A stretch of 64,000 nucleotides of DNA from Olsenella urininfantis (GTDB taxonomy: Bacteria > Actinomycetota > Coriobacteriia > Coriobacteriales > Atopobiaceae), in the NCBI RefSeq assembly GCF_900155635.1, contig NZ_LT732540.1, positions 1,297,288-1,361,287 of the forward strand. The letters run 5' to 3'. A program made the translations under genes and the position numbers. A model generated the notes under the pieces. That model was not told the DNA's origin. It saw nothing but the letters and a program-made list of their open reading frames with translations, and made no database searches. Positions 8,244 to 16,545 of this stretch are shown here, piece by piece. How positions within the stretch are numbered: position 1 is the first letter of the stretch; each line of letters opens with the position of its first letter.

Positions 8244-9446
8244 CTACGCCTCGAACCAACGGGCCTCGCCGCGGGCCTCGAGGGCCCTCAGCGTGGACAC
8301 GGGGTCCTTGGCCTTCTGCAGGAAGACCATGGAGGCGACGGCGTAGGGCTTGTAGCTCGCCTCGAGGTACAGGCCGTCGCGGTGGTAGTCGAAGACCTCG
8401 TTCGCAACCTCACCCTCCTCGCAGGAGACGCCGTTGATGTCGGCGGGCAGCGGGTGCATGTAGATGGCGTCCATGCCCTTGGCGGTCTTTGCCATGAGCT
8501 CGGGCGTGCAGCACCAGTCCTTGTGGGTGGCGTTCTGGGCGAGAAGCTCCTTCTCGAGCTTGTCGATGCCAGCGGTGTCACCAGCGGCGTAGAGCTTGGT
8601 GCGCTGCTCCATGGCGGCATAGGGGGCCCAGCTCTTGGGAATGACGATGTCGGCGCCCTCGAAGGCCTCCGCCATGTCGTGGGACTGCCTGAAGCTGCAG
8701 CCGCTCTCCTGCGCGAACTCGCCAGCCTGCCTGACCAGGTCCGGCATCAGGTCGTAGCCCTCGGGGTGGGCCAGGGTGACGTCCATGCCGAAGCGGGTCA
8801 GCAGCATGATGAGGGACTGGGGGCAGCTGAGGGGCTTTCCGTAGGAGGGAGAGTACGCCCAGGTGACGGCAACCTTCTTGCCACGGAGCTTGTCCAGGCC
8901 GCCGAACTCGTTGATGAGGTAGAGCATGTCGGCGGAGGACTGCGTGGGGTGGTCGGAGTCGGACTGCAGGGAGACCAGGGTGGGACGGTGGTCGAGGATG
9001 CCGTCACGCCAGGACTGCTCTACGGACTCGGCGACCTCCTTCATGTAGGCGTCGCCCTCGCCGATGAACTTGTCGTCGCGGATGCCGATGACGTCGGCCA
9101 TGAAGCTGATCATGGTAGCGGTCTCGCGGACGGTCTCTCCGTGGGCGATCTGGGACTTGCTCTCGTCCAGGTCCTGCTGCTGGAGGCCCAGCAGGTTGGT
9201 GCCGGAGGCGAAGGAGAAGCGGGTGCGCGTGGAGTTGTCACGGAAGTTCGAGACGGCCAGGCCGGACTCGAAGATGCGGGTGGAGATGTTGCGCTCGCGC
9301 AGGTTGCGCAAGGCGTCAGCCACGATGTACATGGCCTTCAGCTCGTCGGTGGTCTTGTCCCAGGTGTGCAGGAAGTCGTTGTTGTACATCTTGGAGTAGT
9401 CGAGCTTGCCGAGCTCCTCCAGGTAGGCGTCGAACTTGCTGTCCAT
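8244..9446 (-). CDS. ygeW: YgeW knotted carbamoyltransferase
   Basis: A 400-residue member of the aspartate/ornithine carbamoyltransferase superfamily, matching E. coli YgeW (396 residues). The carbamoyl-phosphate loop STRTR is at 72-76, HPTQSSAD at 166-173 and HPLPAD at 330-335. In published models of anaerobic purine breakdown, YgeW acts on a ureido intermediate, running in the direction that releases carbamoyl phosphate. It lies between ygeY and mocA in the E. coli-like order X-Y-W. The carbamate kinase (YqeA) that would make ATP from the product is not in this window. AAGGAAGGGG precedes the ATG. Confidence 0.93.
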   Translation of the reverse strand: MDSKFDAYLEELGKLDYSKMYNNDFLHTWDKTTDELKAMYIVADALRNLRERNISTRIFESGLAVSNFRDNSTRTRFSFASGTNLLGLQQQDLDESKSQIAHGETVRETATMISFMADVIGIRDDKFIGEGDAYMKEVAESVEQSWRDGILDHRPTLVSLQSDSDHPTQSSADMLYLINEFGGLDKLRGKKVAVTWAYSPSYGKPLSCPQSLIMLLTRFGMDVTLAHPEGYDLMPDLVRQAGEFAQESGCSFRQSHDMAEAFEGADIVIPKSWAPYAAMEQRTKLYAAGDTAGIDKLEKELLAQNATHKDWCCTPELMAKTAKGMDAIYMHPLPADINGVSCEEGEVANEVFDYHRDGLYLEASYKPYAVASMVFLQKAKDPVSTLRALEARGEARWFEA

Positions 9447-9483
9447 CTGTGCCCCTTCCTTGTTGTCTTGTCCCTTGCAAGGA

Positions 9484-9517
9484 GGCGCCCGCCGCGCCCC
9501 AGGGCAGGGCGGGCGCC
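9484..9517. other. Intercistronic hairpin between ygeY and ygeW
   Basis: GGCGCCCGCC (9484-9493) pairs perfectly with GGCGGGCGCC (9508-9517) across a 14-nt loop, in the 83-nt gap after the ygeY stop. No U-tract follows. A weaker hairpin of the same kind (GCAGGCAG 10955-10962 with CTGCCTGC 10989-10996) sits between ygeX and ygeY. Confidence 0.5.
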
Positions 9518-9529
9518 GTCATGCACGTT

Positions 9530-10909
9530 CTACTTGATGTCGTTGTTGGTGAGGCCGGCGCGGAACTCGGTGGCGTCACCGGTGGCGGCAGAGCCGTCGT
9601 AGAGGTTCAGTGCCGCGGTGTAGAGGGCGGCGGCGGTCACGAGGTCCTGCTTGTAGGTGATCTCGTTGGGGGCGTGGGCCTGGGACTCGGCGCCGGGGCC
9701 GAAGCCGACGCAGGGGATGCCGTAGCGGCCCTGGATGGCAACGCAGTTGGTCGAGAAGGTCCACTTGTCAACCAGGGGGCGATGACGCTTGTCCATGGAG
9801 GGCTCGCAGCCGATGCGCTCGTCGCCGAAGAGGGCCTTGTGGGCGTCGATCAGGGCCCTGACGTGGGGAGCGGACTCCTTGTTGATCCAGGTCGGGAAGT
9901 AGCTCTCGGTCTCGTAGACCTCGCCGGTCCAGGAGGGGCGGTCATACATGTACATGGAGACCTTGACGTCATCGCCGTACTTCTTGACTGCGGGGAGGTC
10001 GCGAACCTCCTCGAGGCAGGACTCCCAGGTCTCGCCGGCGGTCATGCGGCGGTCGATGGAGATGGCGCAGGAGTCCGCGACGGCGCAGCGGCTGGGGCTG
10101 GTGAAGAAGATCTCGGAGACGGTGCAGGTGCCGCGGCCCAGGAAGCGCGCGTCCTCGAAGTGCTCGGGGTTGTACTTGGGATCGAGCATCTTGACGAGGC
10201 CCTTGATGTCCGTGGACTCGTCGCAGCCGTTGTTGTTGAGGGAGCGGACGTCGGCGATGATGTCGGCCATCTTGTAGATGGCGTTGTCGCCGCGGTCGGG
10301 GGCAGAGCCGTGGCAGGAGACGCCGTGGACGTCGACCCTGATCTCCATGCGGCCGCGGTGGCCGCGGTAGATGCCGCCGTCGGTGGGCTCGGTGGAGATG
10401 ACGAACTCGGGCTTGATGCCGTCCTTGTTGTAGATGTACTGCCAGCACATGCCGTCGCAGTCCTCTTCCTGGACGGTGCCGACGACCATGACCTTGTAGC
10501 CCTCGGGGATGAGGTCGAGGTCCTTCATCATCTTGGCTGCGTAGACGGCAGAGCAGACGCCGCCCTCCTGGTCGGAGCCGCCGCGGCCGTAGATGAGCTC
10601 GTCGGTCTCGTAGCCCTCGTAGGGGTCCGCCTCCCAGTTCTCGAGGTTGCCCACGCCGACGGTGTCGATGTGGCCGTCCATGCAGAGGATCTTCTCGCCC
10701 GTGCCCATGAAGCCCATGACGTTGCCGAGGCCGTCGACGCGGACCTCGTCGAAGCCCAGGCGCTCCATCTCCTCCTTGATGCAGGCGACGACCTCCTTCT
10801 CCTGGCAGCTCTCGCTGGGGTGGGAGATCATGGCGCGCAGGAAGCGGTTCATATCCTCGCCGTAGGCCTGCGCGGCCTTCTTGATCTGATCGTAGTCGAG
10901 CTCCTTCAT
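9530..10909 (-). CDS. ygeY: YgeY, M20-family metal-dependent amidohydrolase
   Basis: A 459-residue M20 deacylase/peptidase-fold enzyme that acts on an intermediate in the chain from the opened purine to diaminopropionate; E. coli YgeY lies in the same place between ygeX and hyuA. Metal ligands of the co-catalytic site are visible: H80 and D82 (MDGHIDTV), D113 ([10 protein letters not shown]), E148/E149 (TVQEEDCDG), E174 (STEPTDGG), and the terminal H in [22 protein letters not shown] precedes the ATG. The exact substrate is inferred from the pathway, not from the sequence. Confidence 0.9.
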   Translation of the reverse strand: MKELDYDQIKKAAQAYGEDMNRFLRAMISHPSESCQEKEVVACIKEEMERLGFDEVRVDGLGNVMGFMGTGEKILCMDGHIDTVGVGNLENWEADPYEGYETDELIYGRGGSDQEGGVCSAVYAAKMMKDLDLIPEGYKVMVVGTVQEEDCDGMCWQYIYNKDGIKPEFVISTEPTDGGIYRGHRGRMEIRVDVHGVSCHGSAPDRGDNAIYKMADIIADVRSLNNNGCDESTDIKGLVKMLDPKYNPEHFEDARFLGRGTCTVSEIFFTSPSRCAVADSCAISIDRRMTAGETWESCLEEVRDLPAVKKYGDDVKVSMYMYDRPSWTGEVYETESYFPTWINKESAPHVRALIDAHKALFGDERIGCEPSMDKRHRPLVDKWTFSTNCVAIQGRYGIPCVGFGPGAESQAHAPNEITYKQDLVTAAALYTAALNLYDGSAATGDATEFRAGLTNNDIK

Positions 10910-11021
10910 GTCCTTTCCTCCCTGTCTCGTTCCCTTGGGAACCCTCGCTTGGGTGCAGGCAGATGGTCGGACCTTGGGCCGTCCTCCCCTGCCTGCGGCG
11001 GAGGGCGGCTCGCTGGGAAGG

Positions 11022-12236
11022 CTACTCGGTGGGGTAGGCTCCGCCCCAGACGACCTCGCGATAGCGAACCGGGTCGGTGTCGCCCTCTGTCGAGAAGAGC
11101 AGGACCTTGGAGTCCTGGTTCAGCTCTAGAAGTTCGCGCAGGTCAGCGTAGTCGGGGTCGCTCATGATCGTGGAGATGACGCCCATGCCCACGGCACCGG
11201 ACTCGCCGGAGGTGACGCTGGGGTCTCCCTTGCTGGGGGCCGCAAGCATGCGCATGCCCTTCGCCGCCACCCAGTCGGGGCAGGAGAGGAACGCGTCCGC
11301 GTGGTTGCGCAGGATGTCCCAGCCGATGGTGTTGGGCTCGCCGCAGGCAAGCCCGGCCATGATGGTCTGCAGGTCCCCACCCACGATGCGGGGATCGCCG
11401 TCAGCGGCCAAGGCGCCCTTGTACAGGCAGTCCGCGGCCTCCGCCTCCATGATCACGAACTTGGGGGGACAGCTGGGGAAGAGGTTGGCGAAGAAGCCGA
11501 CCATGGCGCTGGCGAGGGATCCCACGCCGGCCTGGACGAAGACGTGGGTGGGACGGTTGACCTCAAGCTGGCGGAGCTGCTCGGCAGCCTCGGCGGACAT
11601 GGTGCCGTAGCCCTGCATGATCCAGGAGGGGATCTTCTCGTAGCCGTCCCAGGCGGTGTCCTGGACGATGACGCCATGCTCGGTCTCGGCCGCCTCTTTG
11701 GCTGCCAGACGAACGCAGTCGTCGTAATTGAGCTCCTCGATGGTTACCTTGGCGCCCTCCTTGGCGATGTTGTCGAAGCGCGTCTTGGTGGAGCCCTTGG
11801 GCATGTGCACCACTGACCTCTGGCCCAGCTTGTTGGCGGCCCATGCAACGCCGCGACCGTGGTTGCCGTCGGTCGCGGTGAAGAAGGTGGCCTGGCCGAA
11901 GTCCTTCTGGAGCTGGTCGGACGTGAGGTAGTCGAAGGTCATCTCGGACACGTCGTGGCCGGTCTCGTCAGCGATGTAGCGAGCCATGGCAAAGGAGCCG
12001 CCCAGCACCTTGAAGGCATTGAGGCCGAAGCGGTAGCTCTCGTCCTTGACGAAGAGGCCACCCAGGCCGAGGCGCTCGGCCATGCCCGCGAGGTTGGCCA
12101 GCGGGGTCACGGAGTACTGGGGGAAGCTCCCGTGGAAGGCACGGGCCTTGGCGACGTTGTCGAGGGACATGACAGGCAGGTTCACGTCCTCGCTCTTGGG
12201 CATCATGTTGGCAACCCACTTGATCTTTGGCTCCAT
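11022..12236 (-). CDS. ygeX: 2,3-diaminopropionate ammonia-lyase
   Basis: A 404-residue PLP enzyme (tryptophan synthase beta fold) that converts 2,3-diaminopropionate to pyruvate and two ammonia. The Schiff-base lysine is K76 in [12 protein letters not shown], and [14 protein letters not shown] is the phosphate/substrate loop. Length and sequence match E. coli YgeX (398 residues, K77). I set the start at 12236 because AGGAGGGG lies 8 nt upstream; the frame extends to 12293 without a ribosome site. It is the first gene of the ygeX-ygeY-ygeW run and is preceded by a palindromic promoter region. It provides the carbon exit of the pathway. Confidence 0.95.
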   Translation of the reverse strand: MEPKIKWVANMMPKSEDVNLPVMSLDNVAKARAFHGSFPQYSVTPLANLAGMAERLGLGGLFVKDESYRFGLNAFKVLGGSFAMARYIADETGHDVSEMTFDYLTSDQLQKDFGQATFFTATDGNHGRGVAWAANKLGQRSVVHMPKGSTKTRFDNIAKEGAKVTIEELNYDDCVRLAAKEAAETEHGVIVQDTAWDGYEKIPSWIMQGYGTMSAEAAEQLRQLEVNRPTHVFVQAGVGSLASAMVGFFANLFPSCPPKFVIMEAEAADCLYKGALAADGDPRIVGGDLQTIMAGLACGEPNTIGWDILRNHADAFLSCPDWVAAKGMRMLAAPSKGDPSVTSGESGAVGMGVISTIMSDPDYADLRELLELNQDSKVLLFSTEGDTDPVRYREVVWGGAYPTE

Positions 12237-12289
12237 GCTGCGTCCCCTCCTGGACTTCCCGAACCCAATACTTACACAATGTACGTACA

Positions 12290-12324
12290 CCAAACTTTTT
12301 GTTTGGCACTATCAAATATAGGCC
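12290..12324. promoter_or_regulatory. Palindromic operator-like site upstream of ygeX
   Basis: CCAAAC-TTTTT-GTTTGG (12290-12306) is a perfect palindrome around the 9-mer ACTTTTTGT that also occurs upstream of the NCS2 permease and xdhA. TATAGGCC follows at 12317-12324, as upstream of the permease. The gap 12237-12581 otherwise holds only the hairpin described next. Confidence 0.5.
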
Positions 12325-12450
12325 CTTTGCAGCAATAGGCAAGGGGCTTTACAAAGAGTCCGTCGCACATGCTGGCCCCATCGCCGAACGGCCCCAATGG
12401 CGCTCCGAACGTTGTTGTGCTCGCGCAAGAACAACGACCTCGGAAAGCAT

Positions 12451-12480
12451 GCCCCCGTGCAGCTCGGGCTGCACGGGGGC
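12451..12480. terminator. Perfect 13-bp hairpin downstream of the decayed ABC locus
   Basis: GCCCCCGTGCAGC (12451-12463) pairs with GCTGCACGGGGGC (12468-12480) over a TCGG loop. It lies about 100 nt past the last stop of the ABC remnant on the minus strand and upstream of ygeX. There is no clear U-tract, so it is terminator-like rather than a textbook terminator. Confidence 0.55.
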
Positions 12481-12581
12481 GGAACCAGACGAATCGTAAG
12501 GGGGCGCGGGCGGGACGGCAGTGGGCCACAGGACCCCAGACGGCCAGCGGCGCCGCGCGAGGCGGACGTCGTGGGGCGGGC

Positions 12582-13052
12582 CTACCTCACGCGCCAGCCC
12601 TGCGCGCGATGGCGGTCCGCCCAGAAGCTGCGGTAGCGTCCCTCCTGGGCACGCAGCTCCTCGTGCGTTCCCAGCTGGGTGATGCGGCCCTCCTCCAACA
12701 TGGCTATCTGGTCCGTTCCGGCAATGGTCGAGAGCCGGTGCGCGATCACGATGACCGTCCTGTCACGCGCGAGCTCGTGCATCGTGTCCACGATGGCCGC
12801 CTCGTTCTACGCGTCAAGCGCCGCCGTCGCCTCGTCGAAGAGGACTATGGGTGCGTCCTTCAGCAGGGCTCGGGCAATGGAGACGCGCTGGCGCTCGCCA
12901 CCGGAGAGCCCGCCGCCTCCCGAGGGGCCGCAGAGCACCACGCACTCGCCCTCGGCAACGCTCAGGCTCACGTCGCTGACGGTCCTGGACGCCCCCTTGT
13001 ACGCGAACGAGACGTCCTCCAGGGAGAGGACCTCCCCGCTCAGCGCGCTCAT
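12582..13052 (-). pseudogene. Chimeric, inactivated ABC ATPase
   Basis: The frame starts [16 protein letters not shown], typical of an ECF-type ATPase, and reaches the Walker A loop as GPSGGG. It then runs directly into [19 protein letters not shown], the signature of an exporter-type ATPase, so the lysine-threonine of Walker A, the Q-loop and about 90 residues are missing. After the Walker B/D-loop DEATAALDA there is an in-frame TAG (12807-12809), followed in the same frame by an exporter-type C-terminus (HRLSTIAGTDQIAMLEEG) ending at 12582. I infer a deletion that joined two neighbouring ABC genes near 12910-12918, then a nonsense mutation. It cannot hydrolyse ATP. Confidence 0.88.
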
Positions 13053-13432
13053 GCCATCACTCCGTTCGCGGCAACCGCACCGACGCAGACGACGAGGGCG
13101 AGGGCCACGCAGGCGCAGGCCGTCACGGAAAAGAGATGCCACATCTGGAAGACCTGCACGGGCGAGAGGATGATGGACGAGACTCCCCAGCGTGTGTACG
13201 CGACATAAAGCGGCCCAAGAACCGCCAGGAACCCCATCATGCCCAGGGCGCCGCGCAGCTCCCTTGCGACCAGCATGTAGACAATCGACGACAGGCTGAG
13301 CGCGAGCATGGGGCGCAGCCCCAGGTTCTGAGAGCATGCGACCATGGCCAGGAGCAGCACGGCCGCCTTTGTGGCAACCGTGAGCCCCACTCCCCTGACG
13401 TCGTCCTCGCCCGCTCTACAGGGCGCCGGCAC
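13049..13432 (-). pseudogene. Remnant of an ECF-transporter transmembrane (EcfT) component
   Basis: A 127-residue hydrophobic frame ([47 protein letters not shown]) with the look of the N-terminal half of EcfT/CbiQ. Real EcfT proteins are over 200 residues and end with the Ala-Arg-Gly coupling helices, which are absent here. The stop overlaps the ATPase start by ATGA, so the ancestral operon order S-T-A is preserved. I call it truncated and non-functional because its partners are broken. Confidence 0.6.
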
Positions 13433-13935
13433 GCTCGAAGTGCCTCTTCATGAGGGCCCTCCCGACGAGGCAGCCCAAGAACCCCACGGCCATGGTGATG
13501 AGCATGATGGCCACGATCCACGCCGGGTTCCCGTAGTACTTGAAGAACGCTTCGGCGTAGGACTGGTACAGGCCGCGGTCGGCCATGGTCTGCGCCACGT
13601 ACGCCCCCATGTTCCCGAGGTAGGGGATCAGCGTGGAGAGCAGGTATAGGCCTCTGAACGTGGTCCACGCGGCGGTTATCTACCAGAGGCTCTGGCGCTG
13701 CCGGGGTGTCCGCAGGAAGACGAGGTCGAGAGCCAGCCCCCCTACCACGTAGAAGGGCAGCATGAAGAGCATGTTGCCCATCGTGCAGAGGAGCAGGGCG
13801 GCGATGGTGGTGAAGACGGCGGTCATGCCGAGGCGGTTGACGCACCTCACCATGAGCATGTACACGGGCGCAGCGAGGAGCACTGCCGCGGCGCCCGAGG
13901 CGACCATCGCGAAGTCGTAGGAGAAAACACACGGC
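13416..13935 (-). pseudogene. Remnant of an ECF substrate-binding membrane protein (Trep_Strep-like)
   Basis: Membrane-protein sequence in one frame from about SYDFAMVASGAAAVLLAAP through MLFMLPFYVVGGLALDL is interrupted by an in-frame TAG at 13680-13682 and continues with AAWTTFRGLYLLSTLIPYLGN to RALMKRHFERAGAL. The pattern resembles S components of the Trep_Strep family, which are commonly followed by EcfT and ATPase genes. The first 40-60 residues are missing, so the left boundary is approximate. With its neighbours it forms a decayed uptake operon inside the purine island. Confidence 0.65.
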
Positions 13936-14069
13936 CGGTTGCAACTCGTCGACTTGCTCCTCATTCGGCACAAGGCGCGAGCGATCCCGCTGACGGGAGG
14001 ACGGCCCCATCGGGTATCTTTAGTGGACCGAGGACGGACACCCCCAGGGGCGGGAAAGAGAGGGACGAC

Positions 14070-14549
14070 ATGCTCGAGGCGGAGGAGGCCAGAAGGATAG
14101 CCGACGAGGCGAAGCCAGGGCGCGAGCGCGCGGAGGCGGACACGCTGTCGGGCAACGCCCTCAAGTGGGCCATGAAGAACGCCGTGGGCCAGACGGACAC
14201 GCGCATCCGCATGTACGCGACCTACGGGCGCAGGTCCCTGACGGTGAAGTTCGCGCCGGGCGAGAGGGACGGCAACGGCGAGGGCAACGCGTTCTACAAC
14301 GATCTGCTGGCAAACAGCAACATGACCGTCGCGGACGCGATGAGCGACATCATCTACGGCAGGGAGCAGACGCTCATCAGCCCCCTCCAGCAGGCGCGTC
14401 TCCTGAACGAGTACAACACGCAGCTGGTGCACTTCATCCGCACGTTGCGGCGCCTGGGCTTTGACGTCCAGACGGGCACCGAGGCGTCAGACGGCGCTGA
14501 CGCCGGAAACGCCCGCCGCGATGACAGCACCATCATCGTGAACTGGTAG
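14070..14549 (+). CDS. Hypothetical protein of 159 residues
   Basis: I do not recognise this protein. It starts MLEAEEARRIADEAKPGRER with GAGAGGGA 6 nt upstream, has no signal peptide or membrane segment, is rich in charged residues and ends in VNW. It is the only plus-strand gene among the first 38 kb, lying between the decayed ECF locus and ade. The codon usage is GC-rich like its neighbours and the frame is clean. A strong hairpin follows. Its role may be tied to the lost transporter or be independent; nothing in the sequence decides this. Confidence 0.6.
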   Translation: MLEAEEARRIADEAKPGRERAEADTLSGNALKWAMKNAVGQTDTRIRMYATYGRRSLTVKFAPGERDGNGEGNAFYNDLLANSNMTVADAMSDIIYGREQTLISPLQQARLLNEYNTQLVHFIRTLRRLGFDVQTGTEASDGADAGNARRDDSTIIVNW

Positions 14550-14597
14550 GCCCAGGGAGAACGCGTCCCAGGGCCACCGGCACGGCTGTCGAAGAGG

Positions 14598-14631
14598 GGC
14601 GCCCGCGGGGACCCTCTTCCCCGCGGGCGCC
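14598..14631. terminator. Bidirectional terminator-like hairpin between convergent genes
   Basis: GGCGCCCGCGGGG (14598-14610) pairs perfectly with CCCCGCGGGCGCC (14619-14631) over an 8-nt loop. It lies between the stop of the plus-strand hypothetical gene and the stop of ade on the minus strand. No U-tract is visible on either side. Confidence 0.6.
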
Positions 14632-14669
14632 ACATGCGTCCGTTCGAGCGAATGTCACCCGTTGGGCGG

Positions 14670-16499
14670 CTAGCCCTCGACCACCAGGTCCTCGAACTGG
14701 AAGGTGTCGGTGTTCACGAGGCCGCGGTTGGTCAGGCGCAGGCTGGGGATGCAGGCCAGGGAGAGAAGGGCCATGGTCATGAAGGGCGAGGGCATGGTGC
14801 AGCCCATGCTCTTCCAGGCCTCCTCGACTCTCTCGACGTCCGCCGCCACGTCCTCGACGTGACGAGGACTCATGAGGCCGCAGACGGGAAGGGCCACCTG
14901 GCCCAGGATCTTGCCGTCCTCGACGGCGCACTCGCCGCCGCCGCACTCGACGAGCGTCCTGGCGGCAAGGGCCATGTCGGCGTCATTGTCGCCAACGACG
15001 AGCAGGTTATGGGCGTCGTGGGCAACGGTCTGCGCCAGGGCGCCATGGATGCCGAAGCCCTTGACGAAGCCATGGGCGAAGCTGCCGGTGTTGTTGTGAC
15101 GCTCGAAGACGAAGGCCTTGAGCAGGTCGTTCTCGGAGTCGGCAACAAGCTGGCCGTCCTTGATGGGCGCCTGGGCAAGGGCGCACTCGGTGATGGTGGA
15201 GCCAGGGGCAACCACCATGGCGCGCACGGTTGCGGAGTCACCCGCGAGGGCCTCGCCCTTGGAGTTCACGGCGGGGATCCGGAAGGTGGCGTCGGTGATG
15301 TCAACGGCCACGTGCATGGTGTCGGTCATGAACTCGGGATACTGGTAGGAGCCGGCCTCGAAGAGGGCCTTGCCGTCCTCTGCCACGACCTCGCCATCGA
15401 TGATGGTGCGCGTCACGTGGAAGTCCTTGAGGTCCTCGAGGAAGACGATGTCGGCGCACTTGCCCGGGGTGATGGAGCCCATGTCGGTGCCCATCTGGAA
15501 GTAGGTGGCGGCGTTGATCGTCACCATCTGGATGGCGGTGACGGGGTCGATGCCCTCGCGCACGGCCATGCGCAGGATGCGGTCGAGGTGGCCGTCTGAG
15601 ACCAGCGTGTTGGGATGGTTGTCGTCGGAGACGAGGTTGCACAGGCGGGTGTCGATCCTGCCGCCGGCGACCGCCGGAGCCAGGTCGTGCAGGTTCTGCC
15701 AGGCGGAGCCCTCGCGAATCTGGGCGTACATGCCCAGGCGCAGCTTGGCGATGATGTCCTCGGAGCGGATGGACTCGTGGCAGGAGGAGACGCCGGAGGC
15801 GATGTAGGCGTTCAGGCCGCGGTCGGTCTCGCAGACGCTGTAGTGGCCCGTGGGGGTGGCGCCGGCCTTGAGCGTGGCATTGACCTCCTCGATGGCGTTG
15901 TCGGCGCAGGAGAGGATGCCGGGGTAGTTCATCATCTCGCCCAGGGCGACGACGGAATCCCAGCCCATGGTCCCCTCGACGCCTGCCGCGTCGACGGAGG
16001 CGCCCGTGTCCTCGAAGCCGGGAACGGCAGGCACGCAGGACGGGGTGGTGATCATGGCCTTCAGGGGCACGCTCTTGGCGACCTTGGCCACCTCGGCCAC
16101 CCCCTCGAGGCCCGTGACGTTGCAGAGCTCGTGGGGATCCCAGTAGATGCCTGTGGTGCCGTGGGGCACGACCGCGCGGGCGTACTCGTCCACGCCCACC
16201 ATGGAGCTCTCCACGTGGATGTGGCCATCCATGAAGCCGGGTGCCACGTACTGGCCCTCGGCGTCTATGACCTTTGTGTTCTCGCCTATGCAGTGGTCAG
16301 CAGTGTAGGGGGCGATGCCCACGTAGGCGACGCGGCCCGCCGCGACGGCGATGTCCGTGTCCTCGAGGATCTCGTGGGTGGTGACGCTCACGAGCTTTGC
16401 ATGGCGGATTACGAGGTCAGCGGGCTCCTGACCCTGGGCTACCTTGATGAGGGTGCGGTTGCACTCCCACAGGGGCTGCTTGCAGAACTTGTTGAGCAT
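14670..16499 (-). CDS. ade: Adenine deaminase
   Basis: A 609-residue amidohydrolase-superfamily enzyme converting adenine to hypoxanthine and ammonia in the cytosol. The metal motif DGHIHVESSM, PHGTTGIYWDPHE and the C-terminal adenine-deaminase domain (HNLLVVGDNDADMALA) are present; E. coli Ade is 588 residues. The start at 16499 (MLNKFCKQPLW) is preceded by AAAGGA; an upstream in-frame ATG at 16538 lacks a site. It is directly downstream of an AzgA-type permease (46 nt), so uptake and deamination of adenine form one unit that feeds hypoxanthine to the molybdenum hydroxylases. Confidence 0.95.
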   Translation of the reverse strand: MLNKFCKQPLWECNRTLIKVAQGQEPADLVIRHAKLVSVTTHEILEDTDIAVAAGRVAYVGIAPYTADHCIGENTKVIDAEGQYVAPGFMDGHIHVESSMVGVDEYARAVVPHGTTGIYWDPHELCNVTGLEGVAEVAKVAKSVPLKAMITTPSCVPAVPGFEDTGASVDAAGVEGTMGWDSVVALGEMMNYPGILSCADNAIEEVNATLKAGATPTGHYSVCETDRGLNAYIASGVSSCHESIRSEDIIAKLRLGMYAQIREGSAWQNLHDLAPAVAGGRIDTRLCNLVSDDNHPNTLVSDGHLDRILRMAVREGIDPVTAIQMVTINAATYFQMGTDMGSITPGKCADIVFLEDLKDFHVTRTIIDGEVVAEDGKALFEAGSYQYPEFMTDTMHVAVDITDATFRIPAVNSKGEALAGDSATVRAMVVAPGSTITECALAQAPIKDGQLVADSENDLLKAFVFERHNNTGSFAHGFVKGFGIHGALAQTVAHDAHNLLVVGDNDADMALAARTLVECGGGECAVEDGKILGQVALPVCGLMSPRHVEDVAADVERVEEAWKSMGCTMPSPFMTMALLSLACIPSLRLTNRGLVNTDTFQFEDLVVEG

Positions 16500-16545
16500 G
16501 GTGCGGTCCTTTCTCTTCCGGTCAGCTGGCGCCGGCACGCCTTCC

